14,786 nucleotides of DNA. Origin: Thermodesulfobacteriales bacterium (GTDB lineage Bacteria > Desulfobacterota_D > UBA1144 > Nemesobacterales > UBA2774). The notes beneath the pieces are model-generated. The model had not been told where the DNA came from. It made no database searches and saw nothing but the letters and a program-made list of their open reading frames with translations. The stretch lies in contig SPCL01000044.1 of assembly GCA_004525335.1 (NCBI GenBank), positions 1-14,786 on the forward strand, read 5' to 3'. The first letter of the stretch is position 1; every line of letters starts with the position of its first letter. A program made the translations under genes and the position numbers. Positions 1-6,917 of this stretch are shown piece by piece.

Positions 1-226
1 GGTCTTTGCCAATCTGCCGGGGGGTAAATTTGTTGTCACGGAGTCTCTCAATCCAGGCTAGATCGCCTAAATAGATATGGTTAAGTGTGCTATGAATAGA
101 TTTGAAAAAAGCACCTAAATCCTTTTTTCTTGATTCATCCGGAATTTCTAGACAGACGCCATAGATATTAGTATCCATCCACTTATTGTATTCCACCATT
201 AATTCGTAGTTATTCTTTGGAAACAT
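1..226 (-). CDS. DinB-family protein, N-terminal 75 residues (runs off left edge)
   Basis: Reading the minus strand from the ATG at 224-226 gives an open frame to the window edge, starting MFPKNNYELMVEYNKWMD. It matches the first helices of the DinB/YfiT-like four-helix bundle: a Tyr/Asn/Trp-rich first helix, a phrase like KDLGAFFKSIHSTLNHI, then a Gly-Asp-x-x-Trp stretch. The His in 'TLNHI' is at the place of the first of three metal-binding histidines of this family; the other two would lie beyond the window. Family members are putative metal-dependent enzymes, some of them bacillithiol- or mycothiol-dependent transferases; the substrate cannot be told here. There is no clear Shine-Dalgarno sequence. 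It lies 39 bases after the stop of the next upstream gene and may share its transcript. Family assignment is inferred from remembered motif shape. Confidence 0.72.
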   Translation of the reverse strand, partial: MFPKNNYELMVEYNKWMDTNIYGVCLEIPDESRKKDLGAFFKSIHSTLNHIYLGDLAWIERLRDNKFTPRQIGKD

Positions 227-265
227 AGCACACCAACAACAAAATGTCGGGGGGTTATCTAATTT

Positions 266-613
266 CTATAACAAATGGTAAATAATCATAAAGAAAAAGC
301 GGAGGTGAGGGGAAGAGTCCTTTACCGCATGTGTGTCGCTCATAGTTCTCGCGTCAACGCCTAAGAAAGCGTTATAATTTTCAGCGACAATTATAAATTC
401 ATCAATACTGAGAGTAACGGGTTCGTGTAATACCAATGGCCGTACGTTTATTTCCGCAGTTTCAATTGTAATGGTATGTCCGTTTGAGGTAGCTTTGAAC
501 CAGCGGTCCGAATCAGGCAGTGGCAGCTCAACACCGCTTCCAACTTTTGACTTCACTAACTCCCATTCTTCTTCCTTTGAATCGCTCCATTCTATTCTTC
601 TGTCAAATAGCAT
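266..613 (-). CDS. Small unknown protein, 115 residues
   Basis: I do not recognise this protein. The start ATG at 611-613 has a good ribosome binding site, AAGGAGA at 623-629 with a 9-base gap, so it is very likely translated. It has no signal peptide. The first 40 residues are charged and rich in Glu, Asp, Trp and Lys; the middle alternates polar and hydrophobic residues as in beta strands (HTITIETAEINV); and the tail is abruptly hydrophobic and aromatic (FFFMIIYHLL). That tail is odd for a soluble protein and could be a membrane-touching end or the result of a frameshift. It lies between an exported repeat protein and a DinB-family gene on the same strand. No function is suggested. Confidence 0.6.
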   Translation of the reverse strand: MLFDRRIEWSDSKEEEWELVKSKVGSGVELPLPDSDRWFKATSNGHTITIETAEINVRPLVLHEPVTLSIDEFIIVAENYNAFLGVDARTMSDTHAVKDSSPHLRFFFMIIYHLL

Positions 614-656
614 ATTGGTATATCTCCTTATTAATTCTTAGTAGAATAATCAAAAG

Positions 657-662
657 ATTATA
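657..662 (-). promoter_or_regulatory. Possible -10 element (TATAAT) for the small unknown gene
   Basis: A perfect TATAAT reads on the minus strand about 44 bases before the ATG at 613, which would give a leader of roughly 37 bases carrying the AAGGAGA site. No convincing -35 hexamer lies 16-18 bases upstream, so this is only a candidate; readthrough from the gene ending at 682 is equally possible. Confidence 0.28.
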
Positions 663-681
663 ACCGTTTTCTCAAGTTTTT

Positions 682-1260
682 CTACCTGACACCTTTTCCT
701 TCGGCTCCCCGACCTCCCAGGGGTTCGCCCTGAGGTACCATAGGTGCGGGTTGTTCTACAAGAGCCGGAGGCTGTTCTACCAGCGGGTCAGGCTGCTCTA
801 CAAGAGCTGCGGGCTGCCTAACCAGCGGATCAGGTTGTTCCACTAAGGGATCACCCTGTTCTACTAAGCCTTCGGGCTGTCTGATTAAAGGATCTCCTTC
901 AACTAATGGCTCACGTTGTTCCACCATAGAGTCCGGCTCTGTAACTACTCCACCAGGGGGTAAGTCGACATTGTAGGGTTCTCTTGCTATCCCTCCGGGT
1001 ACTGGGTCCATATCAAATGATTCAGGTTCGGATATAACGCTATCTTCACCCAGAGCAGGGTCTGGTGCATCTAAAATGTTGTCAGGAGCGAAAGCCGGAT
1101 CTCCCGCTTCTATTTCTCTAGTATCCTGGGCTCTAGGTGTATCAGGGACTGGGGGAGGTCCCGGATCGCCATACTGTGCCATTGATAGCGGAGCCATAAT
1201 GAATATAGCCAATACTGCAATTTGGGCTAATAAAACTCTTCTGAATGTCTTTTTCACCAT
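682..1260 (-). CDS. Exported proline-rich protein with C-terminal heptapeptide repeats
   Basis: A 192-residue protein with a clear signal peptide: KKTFRR, then a hydrophobic core, with likely cleavage after Ala28 (LSMA/QY). The mature protein is low in complexity, acidic, and rich in Pro, Asp, Glu and Gly, with no Cys. From residue 112 to 180 it is built of ten nearly tandem units of pattern (L/M)-V-(E/R)-Q-P-x-(P/A); one unit is six residues long and the others seven. It ends in a short Gly/Arg-rich tail. A GGAGAA site precedes the ATG at 1260. Such sequences are usually disordered or extended and act as envelope spacers or surface material, but no family is recognised and no function is claimed. 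The next gene upstream, ending at 1305, also encodes an exported protein and lies 44 bases away, so the two may share an operon. Confidence 0.75.
   Translation of the reverse strand: MVKKTFRRVLLAQIAVLAIFIMAPLSMAQYGDPGPPPVPDTPRAQDTREIEAGDPAFAPDNILDAPDPALGEDSVISEPESFDMDPVPGGIAREPYNVDLPPGGVVTEPDSMVEQREPLVEGDPLIRQPEGLVEQGDPLVEQPDPLVRQPAALVEQPDPLVEQPPALVEQPAPMVPQGEPLGGRGAEGKGVR
721..927 (-). repeat. Tandem 21-base coding repeat (heptapeptide units)
   Basis: This is the DNA for residues 112-180 of the exported proline-rich protein. Ten units follow one another, for example LVEQPDP, LVRQPAA, LVEQPDP, LVEQPPA and LVEQPAP; the second unit (LVEGDP) is one codon short. The period is 21 bases and unit copies differ at synonymous and non-synonymous sites, so the array is old or selected rather than freshly duplicated. 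It is not a CRISPR array: there are no unique spacers and the frame stays open throughout. Confidence 0.8.
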
Positions 1261-1304
1261 AGTTCTCCATTAATTAAATGCTTATGCTGTTAATACATTG
1301 AAGT

Positions 1305-1742
1305 TTAATCTGTAATTGGTGTAGCTGAAAGAATTTGAATATCAGACACTATATAGCTTTGTTTACCTGCGCCCATAGTTATACCACCTTTTAAATACGT
1401 ATCCGCACTTTTAGGCGGAACTGTAACAGGTAGCATTCCTTGTGTAGTCGCTATAGTTTGACCTACGGCTGGGCCAGAGGATGAATTGAATATAAGCCGA
1501 ACTCTTATATCTTTATATGCAATGTCGGCGGTGTTTTCAATTTTCACTGAGCTTAACATTGCTACTCTTGCAGGGGCAAAGTAAGACCAGTCTGTGATTT
1601 TTAGGAACCATTCTGGATGGGTGATCTGATTACTATTATAACTAGCAGGATTTTCTGCTTCGGTTGCATCTTCTGCATAGCTTAAAAGACTAAAACTAAA
1701 CAGCAAAGCAAACAAAAAGTATAAACCGGTTAGTTTCCTCAT
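1305..1742 (-). CDS. Exported small beta-sandwich-like protein, unknown function
   Basis: A 145-residue protein. Residues 1-23 form a signal peptide (MRKLTG, a hydrophobic core, then SYA/ED). After a short linker comes one domain of about 105 residues. It has the phrases 'IENTADIAYKDIRVRLIF', 'LPVTVPPKSADTYLKGG' and a final 'YIVSDIQILSA'. This resembles Ig-like or FxLYD-like domains found in many uncharacterised envelope proteins, where a pattern of Asn-Thr, Tyr-Lys-Asp/Asn-Ile and a PP-x-Ser turn recurs. No catalytic residues or cysteines are seen. No Shine-Dalgarno sequence stands before the ATG at 1742. It is divergent from SCO1 with 97 bases between them. Probably periplasmic or surface-bound; the role is unknown. 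Confidence 0.7.
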   Translation of the reverse strand: MRKLTGLYFLFALLFSFSLLSYAEDATEAENPASYNSNQITHPEWFLKITDWSYFAPARVAMLSSVKIENTADIAYKDIRVRLIFNSSSGPAVGQTIATTQGMLPVTVPPKSADTYLKGGITMGAGKQSYIVSDIQILSATPITD

Positions 1743-1792
1743 ATAATAAGTTTAATCTATAAAGGGTCTATCTTCTACTTAAATATTTTCTT

Positions 1793-1822
1793 TTGTTCCT
1801 ATAATTACAAGTTGGTTATAAT
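1793..1822 (+). promoter_or_regulatory. Candidate sigma-70 promoter for SCO1 and the multicopper oxidase
   Basis: A perfect -10 TATAAT sits at 1817-1822. A weak -35 (TTGTTC, 1793-1798) precedes it with an 18-base spacer. Transcription would begin near 1829, only about a dozen bases before the ATG at 1840. It lies in the divergent gap between two genes, where a promoter is expected. Confidence 0.45.
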
Positions 1823-1839
1823 TTAGATACAGGCGAATT

Positions 1840-2469
1840 ATGATAAAGGATAAACGGATATTTCTAATTGTTCTGGCTCTTCTGATTATAGGTTGGGGAG
1901 CCGCTGCTTATCTCTATCTCGATTATAAGAGCAAAGACAATTATCACGGAAAACTCTATCACAGACAGGCGCCGCATTTTGTCCTTACCAGTCATGATGG
2001 AGATAAAGTCAGACTTGATCAATTTCTAGATAAAGTAGTCTTAATTTCTTGGGGGTATACGAATTGTCCTGATATCTGCCCCCTTACACTCGCAAATCTA
2101 AAAGAAGTAATGGAACTCCTAGGTGAAGACGCTAAAGATGTTCAGGTTCTATTTATAACTGTAGATCCCGAAAGAGATACAGTCGAGAGATTGGGTACAT
2201 ACGTCCCTTATTTTCATGAAGAATTCATAGGCCTTACTGGGACTCAGGAAGAGATAGAGGGGATTGCCAAGGAGTATGCAGTTACTATCGTTAAACATCC
2301 TGCTGTCTATGGCAGGGGACGGTTTGATACTTGGGACAGATATCTTATGACCCATACAAATACCATTCATCTCGTAGATCAAAACGGTAGATTATTTCTT
2401 ACTTATCCACATTACCAACATGATCCAGAGGAAATGGCAAAGGATATTAAAAAATTGTTGCATGATTGA
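1840..2469 (+). CDS. SCO1/SenC family copper chaperone, membrane-anchored
   Basis: A 209-residue thioredoxin-fold protein. Residues about 7-26 form one N-terminal membrane anchor, placing the rest in the periplasm. The copper site is complete: Cys76 and Cys80 in GYTNCPDICP, and His172 in 'MTHTNTIHLVD', followed by the typical D-x-x-G-R strand. 'FITVDPERDT' at 106-114 is also a family hallmark. SCO proteins bring copper to the CuA site of cytochrome c oxidase or act as thiol-disulfide partners during its assembly. Here no oxidase gene is visible; instead a multicopper oxidase gene starts 45 bases downstream on the same strand, so copper delivery or copper resistance for that enzyme is a fair inference. 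Length is normal for the family. Confidence 0.93.
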   Translation: MIKDKRIFLIVLALLIIGWGAAAYLYLDYKSKDNYHGKLYHRQAPHFVLTSHDGDKVRLDQFLDKVVLISWGYTNCPDICPLTLANLKEVMELLGEDAKDVQVLFITVDPERDTVERLGTYVPYFHEEFIGLTGTQEEIEGIAKEYAVTIVKHPAVYGRGRFDTWDRYLMTHTNTIHLVDQNGRLFLTYPHYQHDPEEMAKDIKKLLHD

Positions 2470-2514
2470 AGAAAACTACCTACAATAGTTTAAATACACC
2501 ATGGAGGGTATACA

Positions 2515-3984
2515 ATGTTAAATCTGCGAAAAGCTTTTACTTTATCAGCTGTAGTTCTCATAGTTTCATTCTTTTCTGTTAGTGGGTGCAATAATAATAG
2601 AACTTCTCTCGGACCCCCGTTTCAGAATCCGAAACAAATATCAAGCGTAGATGGTGTTCTTGAAATAACGTACGATGCAGACGTCTCTCCAGCCGAAGTT
2701 GACGGCAAATCTTTTATGAGCGCGCAGTATAACGGCATGCTGGCTCCTCCTACTCTTAGGGTGAATCCTGGAGATACGATTAAACTTACTTTGAATAATT
2801 TCCTGGATATGATGACTAATGTGCATTACCACGGTATGAATGTTAGTCCTCTCTCTCCTTCAGACGACGTATTTATTATGATCACCCCTAATAGTGGTTT
2901 TGAATATGAAGTACAAATTCCTGAAGATCATCCAGAGGGCATGTTCTACTATCACGCACATCTATTTGGAATAACTGAGTTTCAGATAATGAGTGGTCTT
3001 TCGGGTGGACTTATCGTCGAGGGCATTCTCGATCCATTTCCTCAGCTACAAGGTATTACCGAGCAGATTATGTATTTAAAAGATTTTCAGTTAGTGGATG
3101 GTGAAATCCCTCCCGAAGGGATGATTGACCCAAGTGGACCGACGAACTTTACAGTCAATGGCCAAACTAATCCGACTATTACAATGCGTCCCGGAGAGAC
3201 ACAGTTCTGGCAGATAGGTAACATCGGGGCTGATCTGTACTACGATCTAGTACTTGACGATCATATATTCTATCAGATCGAGAGGGACGGAAACAGACGT
3301 AATCAAACTATAGAGAGGACCGAAATATTAATGCCCACAAGCTCCCGAGTTGGGGTATTAGTTCAGGCGAATCAAAAACCGGGGCTTTATAAATTAAGAG
3401 CGAGAAAATTTAGCACTGGACCGCAAGGGGATCAATACGGAGGAGCTACGCTTCTCACTGTGAAGGTTGAGGGAGAACTGGTAGAAAATCCAATTGCTCT
3501 TCCTATACCTATGAACCAATTCCCAGTTGTAGAGAATCTTTGTGAGCAGGAAATAGCTGTTGATAGAGAAATCGTATTCTCAGAAACAGCAGACGGGAAT
3601 ACGTTCTTTATAAACGGCAAAGAGTTTGATCCTGAAAGAGTCGATACCGAAGTTAAAATAGGCGATTTTGAAAGATGGACAGTTACAAATACCTCGGGTG
3701 AACTTCACGTTTTTCATATCCACTTAACAGACTTCGTTGTCTGTTCGGTAAATGGTGTGCAGCAGCCCTTTGTTGGAAAGCAGGATACTGTGAACGTTCC
3801 CTATCAAGGACAAGACCCTGACTTTGAAGGGCCCGGCGAAGTTGTAATTGTGATAGATTTCACCAATCCAATAATTGAAGGGAAGGCTGTGTATCATTGC
3901 CACATTGGAGAGCACGAGGATAATGGCATGATGGCAGTGTTCGAGGCTTGTGCTGAGCCTCCGTGTCCTGATTTTGAAGAATAG
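2515..3984 (+). CDS. Lipid-anchored multicopper oxidase
   Basis: A 489-residue laccase-like enzyme of the cupredoxin family. The N-terminus has a lipoprotein signal with lipobox VSGC (Cys25), so it should be anchored in an envelope membrane, facing the periplasm or outside. All copper ligands are seen in the usual order: His104 and His106 (HYHG), His147 and His149 (HAH), His398, His401 and His403 (HVFHIH), and the closing block from His461-Cys462-His463 through His467 to Met472 (HCHIGEHEDNGMM). This gives a type 1 copper plus a trinuclear cluster; Met472 fits the axial type 1 ligand. The enzyme would oxidise a phenol, metal ion or similar donor and reduce oxygen to water; the donor is unknown. 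No Met-rich CueO-type insert is obvious. A good ribosome site (GGAGGG) precedes the ATG by 7 bases. It follows SCO1, which may supply copper. Confidence 0.93.
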   Translation: MLNLRKAFTLSAVVLIVSFFSVSGCNNNRTSLGPPFQNPKQISSVDGVLEITYDADVSPAEVDGKSFMSAQYNGMLAPPTLRVNPGDTIKLTLNNFLDMMTNVHYHGMNVSPLSPSDDVFIMITPNSGFEYEVQIPEDHPEGMFYYHAHLFGITEFQIMSGLSGGLIVEGILDPFPQLQGITEQIMYLKDFQLVDGEIPPEGMIDPSGPTNFTVNGQTNPTITMRPGETQFWQIGNIGADLYYDLVLDDHIFYQIERDGNRRNQTIERTEILMPTSSRVGVLVQANQKPGLYKLRARKFSTGPQGDQYGGATLLTVKVEGELVENPIALPIPMNQFPVVENLCEQEIAVDREIVFSETADGNTFFINGKEFDPERVDTEVKIGDFERWTVTNTSGELHVFHIHLTDFVVCSVNGVQQPFVGKQDTVNVPYQGQDPDFEGPGEVVIVIDFTNPIIEGKAVYHCHIGEHEDNGMMAVFEACAEPPCPDFEE

Positions 3985-4001
3985 GGGTTTTCTGCTATTC
4001 T
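3978..4001. other. Perfect 7-base inverted repeat spanning both stop codons of convergent genes
   Basis: AGAATAG at 3978-3984 and CTATTCT at 3995-4001 pair perfectly across a 10-base loop. Each arm contains the TAG stop of one gene: the multicopper oxidase on the plus strand and obgE on the minus strand. It could serve as a small two-way terminator hairpin, but it is AT-rich and has no T-run, so termination is not assured. Confidence 0.35.
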
Positions 4002-5020
4002 GATAATTCGGCATTTCTGAGCGTCTCGACCTGCTTCGCTACTTCCCAAACTAGCTCTTTGGTGCCTTCACCTGTAGCTGAGGAGATCGGAAAGGTTTTT
4101 ATGTCTAAATCGCTAAAATGTTTCTCGATTGTTTCTAGCTCCTCTCGGGCTTCAGTTATGTCAATTTTGTTTAGCGCTACTATCTGAGGGGTTTTAGATA
4201 GTTCTTCGTTATAAGATTTTAATTCCCTATTCATAGCCGCATAGTCTTCAATGGGGTCTCTCTGTGTCATAGGTGAAAGATCTAGAAGATGGATCAAAAT
4301 TTTAGTGCGCTCAATATGCCTTAGGAACTGTATTCCAAGCCCGGCTCCTTCATGCGCGCCTTCAATTAGTCCCGGAATATCTGCCAGTATAAATGTTGCG
4401 CCGTCGCCGTAGCTAACCACTCCTAAATTAGGTACTAGAGTCGTAAAAGGGTAGTCGGCGATTTTGGGTCTGGCCGCTGAGACTCTTGAGATGAGAGTCG
4501 ATTTGCCGGCGTTGGGAAATCCGAGCAATCCTACGTCAGCTAATAGTTTTAATTCGAGCTTAAGTGTTTTTTCCTGGCCGGGAACACCGGGTTCTGCTTC
4601 TTTCGGAGCTTGGTTAGTGGCTGTAACAAACCTCGCGTTTCCTCTGCCGCCTTTTCCGCCTCTTGCAATGACTAGCGTTTGCCCGTCCTCAGTGAGGTCA
4701 CCGTAAAAAGCCCCTGATTCAAAGTCTTTGATCATAGTTCCCAATGGAACCGGGATTAAAAGGTCCTCAGCATTTTTACCATGTTGGTCTTTGCCTTTTC
4801 CATGTACGCCGCGTTTAGCCTTGTAGTGTCGTTGGTATCTGTAGTCTAGTAGCGAGGTCATATTGCGCCGCGCTATCATAATAACGTCCGCGCCGTTTCC
4901 GCCGTCTCCACCATCAGGGCCGCCCCTTGGGACATACTTCTCCCTTCTAAAACTCACACAGCCTCTGCCGCCGTCTCCGGCTTTAACATATATCTTCGCT
5001 TCATCTATAAACTTGACCAT
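3995..5020 (-). CDS. obgE: GTPase ObgE/CgtA
   Basis: A 341-residue Obg-family GTPase that binds the 50S ribosomal subunit and acts in ribosome assembly and the stringent response. Residues 1-160 are the glycine-rich Obg domain, starting MVKFIDEAKIYVKAGDGG. The G domain follows: G1 GFPNAGKST (167-175), switch I 'DYPFTTLVPNLG' (189-200), G3 DIPG (214-217), G4 NKID (284-287) and G5 SSATGEGT (313-320). It stops soon after the G domain, so the C-terminal OCT domain found in some family members is absent, as in the shorter proteobacterial forms. The usual neighbours rplU and rpmA are not upstream here. The start is fixed by homology; there is no good Shine-Dalgarno sequence before it. Its stop is 10 bases from the convergent oxidase gene. 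Confidence 0.97.
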   Translation of the reverse strand: MVKFIDEAKIYVKAGDGGRGCVSFRREKYVPRGGPDGGDGGNGADVIMIARRNMTSLLDYRYQRHYKAKRGVHGKGKDQHGKNAEDLLIPVPLGTMIKDFESGAFYGDLTEDGQTLVIARGGKGGRGNARFVTATNQAPKEAEPGVPGQEKTLKLELKLLADVGLLGFPNAGKSTLISRVSAARPKIADYPFTTLVPNLGVVSYGDGATFILADIPGLIEGAHEGAGLGIQFLRHIERTKILIHLLDLSPMTQRDPIEDYAAMNRELKSYNEELSKTPQIVALNKIDITEAREELETIEKHFSDLDIKTFPISSATGEGTKELVWEVAKQVETLRNAELSE

Positions 5021-5028
5021 AGCCCATT

Positions 5029-5059
5029 AGTATAAACTATTTAATTTGTCCTGACACAA
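5029..5059 (-). promoter_or_regulatory. Weak candidate promoter for obgE
   Basis: On the minus strand TATACT (5029-5034) is one base from the -10 consensus. TTGTGT (5054-5059) could be the -35, but the 19-base spacer is long. Transcription would start about 2 bases before the obgE ATG, giving an almost leaderless mRNA, consistent with the missing Shine-Dalgarno sequence. Not certain. Confidence 0.28.
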
Positions 5060-5132
5060 AACTAGTCATGTATACTGTTCTATTGGATAACTAAATCCCA
5101 ATTTTATAGGTAAATCTTATTTTATTTGTATA

Positions 5133-5136
5133 GAGG
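5133..5136 (+). promoter_or_regulatory. Ribosome binding site GAGG that sets the HugZ-like start
   Basis: GAGG lies 7 bases before the ATG at 5144. The longer in-frame alternative begins with TTG at 5126, upstream of this site, and has no ribosome site of its own, so the ATG is preferred. Confidence 0.6.
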
Positions 5137-5143
5137 CTATTAT

Positions 5144-5935
5144 ATGACTAAACCTACTTCAAGATCACACGGATATACCACAACTTCTAGTAATGAACCG
5201 CCGGTTCCTGAGCCTACCTATGCCGAGCGGGTGCGGACGCTTGTCTACCGCAACCATGCGGGGACACTTTCGACCCTCTCTGCCATGCATCCGGACTGGC
5301 CTTTCGGCTCACTGATGCCTTACGGGCTTGATGAAAAAGGTCGCCCCTTATTCCTGATAAGCACAATGGCAATGCATACTCACAATCTAATCCGTGATGG
5401 TAGAGCAAGTTTATTTATATCACAAACAGATTCGGGTGGTGACCCGCTTGATGCTTCGAGAGTTACACTTATGGGTGAGACTACCAAAGTTCCCGAAGAT
5501 CAACTCCACGAAGTTAGAGAGTTGTATTTGGCCCGCTACAAGAATGCTAGCTACTGGGTAGATTTTGATGATTTCTCCTTTTACCGTATGGATATAAAAG
5601 ACATATATTTCGTAGGTGGATTCGGTGCTATGGGCTGGGTAACGGCCCCTAACTACTACGAAGCTGAAGTCGACCCACTCGCAGATTCGGCAACAGGAAT
5701 TATTCAACATATGAATCAAGACCACGCCGAATCATTGATGCTATTAGCAAAGCACTTCACAAAAGTCGAAGCCCAAGAAGCTGCAATGACCTCAGTTGAT
5801 AGATTAGGCTTTCAAGTCAGAATTAAATCTAACAACGAATTCTACAGCAGGCGGATAGGATTTATCAGAGAAATACACAGCCCCGAAGAATGTAGAAAAG
5901 TAATAGTTCAGATGGTGGGACAAGCGCGCGGTTAA
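5144..5935 (+). CDS. HugZ-like heme/FMN-fold protein with DUF2470 domain
   Basis: From the ATG at 5144 this is 263 residues. Residues about 25-170 form the split-barrel fold of the pyridoxamine-5'-phosphate-oxidase superfamily ('YRNHAGTLSTLS...GSLMPY', then strands ending 'DIYFVGGFGAMGWV'). Residues about 172-258 form the helical DUF2470 domain, with the hallmark HMNQDHAESL at 189-198. This two-domain order is that of HugZ-type proteins, which bind or break down heme to release iron in some pathogens; related proteins of other bacteria have no proven activity, and databases often name them pyridoxamine oxidase, which is probably wrong. It is cytoplasmic with no signal peptide. The gene is followed after 15 bases by the FAD enzyme on the same strand. 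A ferrochelatase gene lies at the far end of the window but is not linked to it. Confidence 0.85.
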   Translation: MTKPTSRSHGYTTTSSNEPPVPEPTYAERVRTLVYRNHAGTLSTLSAMHPDWPFGSLMPYGLDEKGRPLFLISTMAMHTHNLIRDGRASLFISQTDSGGDPLDASRVTLMGETTKVPEDQLHEVRELYLARYKNASYWVDFDDFSFYRMDIKDIYFVGGFGAMGWVTAPNYYEAEVDPLADSATGIIQHMNQDHAESLMLLAKHFTKVEAQEAAMTSVDRLGFQVRIKSNNEFYSRRIGFIREIHSPEECRKVIVQMVGQARG

Positions 5936-5950
5936 ATTAGGATTAAAGTC

Positions 5951-6916
5951 ATGAAAAACAAACAAGCTCTAGTCTTAGGATGCGGAGTCATTGGCCTTAC
6001 TTCGGGGATACGACTCCTTGAAAACGGTTTCGAAGTGGAGATAGTAGCGGCTAAGATTCCGCCCGATACCACCTCAGATGTGGCTACTGCATATTGGTAT
6101 CCATTCCGTGTATCGCCCCCTGAAAAAGTTCTGCCCTGGGCGGCTTTTACATATAACAGATATATGGAGTTAGCTGAAATTGCTGGAATAGGGGTCGGAG
6201 TTTTTAACTTCGTTCAGATATTCGATCACAAAGTTGAAGATCCATTTTGGAAACCTGCTGTTAAGGACTTTATTCGGATAGGAAAGGATGAGCTGCCGCC
6301 AGGCTATGTGGATGGTTATATTGCCCCTGTCGCCCGAATTGAAACTCCGGTTTATATGGATTATTTAGTCACTAGATTCAAAGAGTCTGGGGGTAAAATT
6401 ACAAAGCTGGATAAAGAAATAGAAAGCATCGAAGAAATATCTGCAGATCATGAACTGATAATTAATTGTTCCGGGCTTGGTGCGGGGAAAATATTTAATG
6501 ATAAAGAAGTTTTCCCTATTCGCGGGCAGTTGGTGAAAACCGCCAACCCAGGGCTTAGGGATTGTATTAACGAGGAAGAAGGGCCGCTTGCTGTGTCATA
6601 TATCGTGCCTCACGGTACTTACTGTATTCTTGGGGGAACGGCTGATGACAATAACTGGAGTCTGGACGTAGATCCGAAAACTACTGATGAAATACTAACA
6701 AAATGTAGAATTCTGGACCCTAGATTAGAAGGAGCAGAAGTTTTGGGAGAAAGAGTAGGGCTCAGACCGGGAAGAACGGAAGTACGGCTTGAGCTTGAAA
6801 AGCTTCCGAGTGATTCTGCAATAATTCACAACTACGGTCACGGCGGAGCGGGATTTACCCTGTCATGGGGATGCGCTGAAGAAGTCTTAAAACTAGTAGA
6901 GGGCTTGAATAACTGA
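5951..6916 (+). CDS. FAD-dependent D-amino-acid-oxidase family enzyme
   Basis: A 321-residue flavoenzyme of the DAAO/D-aspartate-oxidase family. The FAD-binding G-x-G-x-x-G is at residues 10-15 (GCGVIG). Further family marks are 'AYWYP' (47-51), 'ETPVYMDYL' (131-139), 'INCSGLGA' (171-178), 'PIRGQ' (189-193), and a closing 'NYGHGGAGFTLSWGCA' (294-309), where the flavin and active site meet. Arg275 in 'RPGR' fits the arginine that holds the substrate carboxylate in DAAO, and Tyr217 fits an active-site-loop tyrosine. It likely oxidises a D-amino acid to a 2-oxo acid, ammonia and H2O2 in the cytoplasm; the side-chain preference is not readable. AGGA lies about 9 bases before the ATG. The next gene starts one base after its stop. 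Confidence 0.9.
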   Translation: MKNKQALVLGCGVIGLTSGIRLLENGFEVEIVAAKIPPDTTSDVATAYWYPFRVSPPEKVLPWAAFTYNRYMELAEIAGIGVGVFNFVQIFDHKVEDPFWKPAVKDFIRIGKDELPPGYVDGYIAPVARIETPVYMDYLVTRFKESGGKITKLDKEIESIEEISADHELIINCSGLGAGKIFNDKEVFPIRGQLVKTANPGLRDCINEEEGPLAVSYIVPHGTYCILGGTADDNNWSLDVDPKTTDEILTKCRILDPRLEGAEVLGERVGLRPGRTEVRLELEKLPSDSAIIHNYGHGGAGFTLSWGCAEEVLKLVEGLNN

Positions 6917-6917
6917 C

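Noticed and set aside
721..927. CRISPR-like array
   Set aside because: The repeats are 21 bases long with no spacers and encode an in-frame heptapeptide tract.
1076..1273. A 65-codon plus-strand frame opposite the repeat protein
   Set aside because: It overlaps the signal peptide region of a well-supported minus-strand gene and has no ribosome site.
2515..3984. Copper nitrite reductase instead of multicopper oxidase
   Set aside because: The closing HCH-x3-H-x4-M block and the HxH, HxH and HxxHxH motifs give a complete trinuclear cluster, typical of laccase-like oxidases.
4464..4706. An 80-codon open frame on the plus strand inside obgE
   Set aside because: It is antisense to the conserved Obg and G1 region; its proline-rich product is only the reverse reading of the glycine-rich domain.
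5126..5143. A longer start (TTG) for the HugZ-like gene
   Set aside because: It begins before the only ribosome site (GAGG at 5133-5136); the ATG at 5144 fits that site and the added residues match nothing in the family.
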